Shown here one piece after another: positions 5,622 through 5,637 of a DNA stretch of 5,637 nt. How positions within the stretch are numbered: position 1 is the first letter of the stretch; each line of letters begins with the position of its first letter. The stretch spans positions 1 to 5,637 of the forward strand of contig JAURMY010000054.1 in the NCBI GenBank assembly GCA_030830465.1, in the 5' to 3' direction. The translations under genes and the position numbers were made by a program. The DNA comes from Alphaproteobacteria bacterium. Lineage in GTDB: Bacteria; Pseudomonadota; Alphaproteobacteria; Rhodobacterales; Rhodobacteraceae. A model generated the notes under the pieces. It was not told where the DNA came from, did not search any database, and saw only the letters and a program-made list of their open reading frames with translations.

Positions 5622-5637
5622 ATGCCCATTCCCGCCC
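5622..5637 (+). CDS. Start of the next operon gene, product not identifiable
   Basis: ATG at 5622 after a strong AGGAG, 8 nt past the hpaD stop, encodes M-P-I-P-A before the window ends. Five residues are too few to name a product. Its tight junction with hpaD suggests another function in the HPA pathway, such as a transporter, an upper-pathway enzyme or a second FAH-domain protein. That is inference from position only. Confidence 0.55.

Overview
The window is a nearly complete homoprotocatechuate (3,4-dihydroxyphenylacetate) meta-cleavage cluster, the lower part of the 4-hydroxyphenylacetate (HPA) pathway. The DNA is GC-rich. The alphaproteobacterial style of the proteins, with single-domain HpaG-like and N-terminally extended HpaE-like enzymes, suggests a Rhodobacterales-type bacterium. 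That assignment is inference, because there is no rRNA or other taxonomic marker here. All gene names rest on recognition of protein motifs and remembered family sequences, not on a database search.

Layout. (1) Positions 1-1433, rightward: the 3' part of hpaH (hydratase), then hpaI (aldolase), 8 nt apart. (2) Positions 1436-2700, leftward: hpaG (FAH-family isomerase/decarboxylase) followed by hpaR (MarR repressor), joined by an ATGA overlap. The hpaI and hpaR stop codons face each other with only 2 nt between them, and a perfect 10-bp hairpin followed by a short T-run sits inside the 3' end of hpaR as the probable terminator for the hpaI transcript. (3) Positions 2701-2784: a divergent control region with a near-consensus sigma-70 promoter (TTGACG-17 bp-TATATT) and two identical 13-bp palindromic elements spaced exactly 20 bp apart, very probably HpaR operators. 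(4) Positions 2785-5613, rightward: hpaF (CHM isomerase), hpaE (CHMS dehydrogenase) and hpaD (ring-cleavage dioxygenase). A further gene starts at 5622 and runs off the window.

Pathway. HpaD opens the ring of homoprotocatechuate to 5-carboxymethyl-2-hydroxymuconate semialdehyde (CHMS). HpaE oxidises this to 5-carboxymethyl-2-hydroxymuconate (CHM). HpaF isomerises CHM. HpaG decarboxylates and isomerises the product to 2-oxohept-3-ene-1,7-dioate. HpaH hydrates that, and HpaI splits it to pyruvate and succinate semialdehyde. All six enzyme genes of this route are present. The upper-pathway genes (HPA 3-monooxygenase, transport) are not in the window.

The pathway itself is known. The points that stand out are: HpaF lacks the N-terminal catalytic proline of its family (alanine instead, with an in-frame stop ruling out any upstream start); HpaG has one FAH domain instead of the two in the enterobacterial enzyme, and has unusual residues at two active-site positions; the operator/promoter arrangement is very clean; and a terminator appears to be embedded in a convergent gene. 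I found no mobile element, CRISPR array, tRNA or rRNA, and no gene-free stretch longer than about 85 nt.
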